DNA of 5,965 nt, from assembly GCA_029785685.1 (NCBI GenBank), contig JAFLZE010000062.1, forward strand, positions 1-5,965, in the 5' to 3' direction. The notes beneath the pieces are model-generated. The model had not been told where the DNA came from. It saw nothing but the letters and a program-made list of their open reading frames with translations, and searched no databases. The stretch is from Nitrososphaerota archaeon. GTDB lineage: Archaea > Thermoproteota > Nitrososphaeria > Nitrososphaerales > UBA183. Made by a program: the position numbers and the translations under genes. Shown piece by piece: positions 5,091-5,965 of the stretch; the stretch's first letter is position 1; each line of letters begins with the position of its first letter.

Positions 5091-5965
5091 ACCTGACCCC
5101 GGCGCGGAAGAGGCTCACAATCCCGGTGCTCTGCCTTCTCGTGGCTGGCCTCCTCGCCCCCATCCCGATTGCCGGGATGCCGAGGGCGTCCGCCCAAAGC
5201 GCCAGTCAGCTTTCGACTCTCATTGCCGCAACAGAAGGGTCAGGCGCCTACGCCCGCTCCGTAGTAGGTTACGCCTCGTCCCAGGGGCTTTCCGTGTCTT
5301 CGTCCCAGGCGCTCCTTAGCCAGGGTGACGGGCTTCTTGCTGCCGCCCAGCAAGACGCCGTGTCTGGCAACCTAGCCGCAGGCATCGGATTGGCGCAGGC
5401 TGCGATGAAAGACTACGCCTCAGCAGCGGCCGCGGCAAGCCTGGCGATTAGCAGCGCGGGTCTCTCGGCGACGGTCGAGTACACCGTGGTGGAGCAGGCG
5501 ATAGTCGAAGTCAACGCGACCGTGAACGCGGCGGCTTCGGTAGCTTCGGCCGCCTGCGCCGGGGCCGGGATCTCGTCCCCAGGAGGAGAGGCGTTCGTCC
5601 AGGCTTGCACTCGGCTGGACGCCCGGATTGATGGTGCGGCCGCCAATCTGACTCAGGCTGCGGCGCTGGCAGCCCAGGCCGACGGCCAGGCGAGCGCCAC
5701 GGCCAGCTTCTCCCAGGCGATGGGCCTCGTGGAAGCTGCCAGGGCGGGCATGAACTCGACGCAGTCTGAGTTCATGGCGGTCGCGTCCTACGGCTATACC
5801 CAGAGGGCCGACGCATACGTGAGCGCCGTGGTCGACCCGCAATACGCCCAGGCGAACGCTACCATAGGGTCTGAGCAGTCAGCGGTCACAGGTCTCTCCG
5901 GATACCAGACCAGCTGGAACGCATACTCCCAGTCACAGGCTTCAGCGACGGCCAGCATAATCTCG
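5087..5965 (+). CDS. Ala-rich secreted helical protein, N-terminal part
   Basis: The frame is open for 293 residues to the right edge, so the C-terminus is missing. Residues 1-36 form a classical signal peptide: basic RKR at 7-9, hydrophobic core 11-30, and an ASA-Q cleavage site after A36. The mature part is rich in Ala, Ser, Gln and Gly with long predicted helices, for example ALLSQGDGLLAAAQQDAV, then GNLAAGIGLAQAAMKDYASA. This suggests helical bundles or coiled coils. Two cysteines (157 and 174) could form a disulfide. Sequons at N143, N187, N223 and N257 would suit archaeal N-glycosylation. I do not recognise the family; a cell-envelope structural or adhesive role is only a guess. The ATG overlaps the preceding stop (ATGA) and also fits the spacing of its own promoter module. 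Confidence 0.75.
   Translation, partial: MNLTPARKRLTIPVLCLLVAGLLAPIPIAGMPRASAQSASQLSTLIAATEGSGAYARSVVGYASSQGLSVSSSQALLSQGDGLLAAAQQDAVSGNLAAGIGLAQAAMKDYASAAAAASLAISSAGLSATVEYTVVEQAIVEVNATVNAAASVASAACAGAGISSPGGEAFVQACTRLDARIDGAAANLTQAAALAAQADGQASATASFSQAMGLVEAARAGMNSTQSEFMAVASYGYTQRADAYVSAVVDPQYAQANATIGSEQSAVTGLSGYQTSWNAYSQSQASATASIIS

Noticed and set aside
5420..5842. Open frames on the minus strand opposite the last gene
   Set aside because: They are shadows caused by GC-rich, Ala-rich codons of the plus-strand gene; no start signals or domains were seen.

Overview
The window looks archaeal, with moderately high GC. The evidence is TATA-box promoters 25-35 nt upstream of starts with almost no leader, a Bat-type HTH-10 regulator, an Orc1/ExeA-like AAA+ ATPase with a C-terminal winged helix, a class III (pilin-like) signal peptide on a Ser/Thr-linked solute-binding protein, and a DUF4382-like secreted protein. 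A TACK-group archaeon (Nitrososphaeria- or Bathyarchaeia-like) is my best guess. No rRNA or other marker gene is present to prove it.

Layout. (1) 1-730, minus strand: N-terminal 243 residues of a family 5 (peptide-type) ABC substrate-binding protein, running off the left edge. A duplicated 30-bp-period AT-rich element lies upstream. (2) 1088-3084, plus strand: a two-gene operon, an AAA+ ATPase followed through an ATGA overlap by an HTH-10 transcription factor. (3) 3100-3357, minus strand: a small winged-helix repressor-like gene, convergent with the operon. (4) 3725-4804, plus strand: a membrane-anchored or secreted DUF4382-like protein with a QSS-repeat linker. (5) 4836-5090, plus strand: a small 84-residue ORF with a Shine-Dalgarno site, ending in an ATGA overlap with (6) 5087-5965+, an Ala-rich secreted helical protein running off the right edge. 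No tRNA, rRNA, CRISPR array or transposase was found.

The most striking content is regulatory. Two different promoter modules are each used twice. Module A is a CCGCCA-NN-TGGCGG dyad exactly 9 nt before TATA. It precedes both the ATPase/HTH-10 operon and the winged-helix gene on the opposite strand. Module B is a GGAACG-NN-YGTTCC dyad, then GGGTTCCTWATC, with the ATG exactly 30 nt after the T that follows GGTTCC. It precedes both secreted-protein genes, and its second copy is buried inside the coding sequence of the small ORF. I infer a compact locus in which one set of regulators (ATPase, HTH-10, winged helix) shares one operator and a set of cell-surface proteins shares another. The link between the two sets is a hypothesis.
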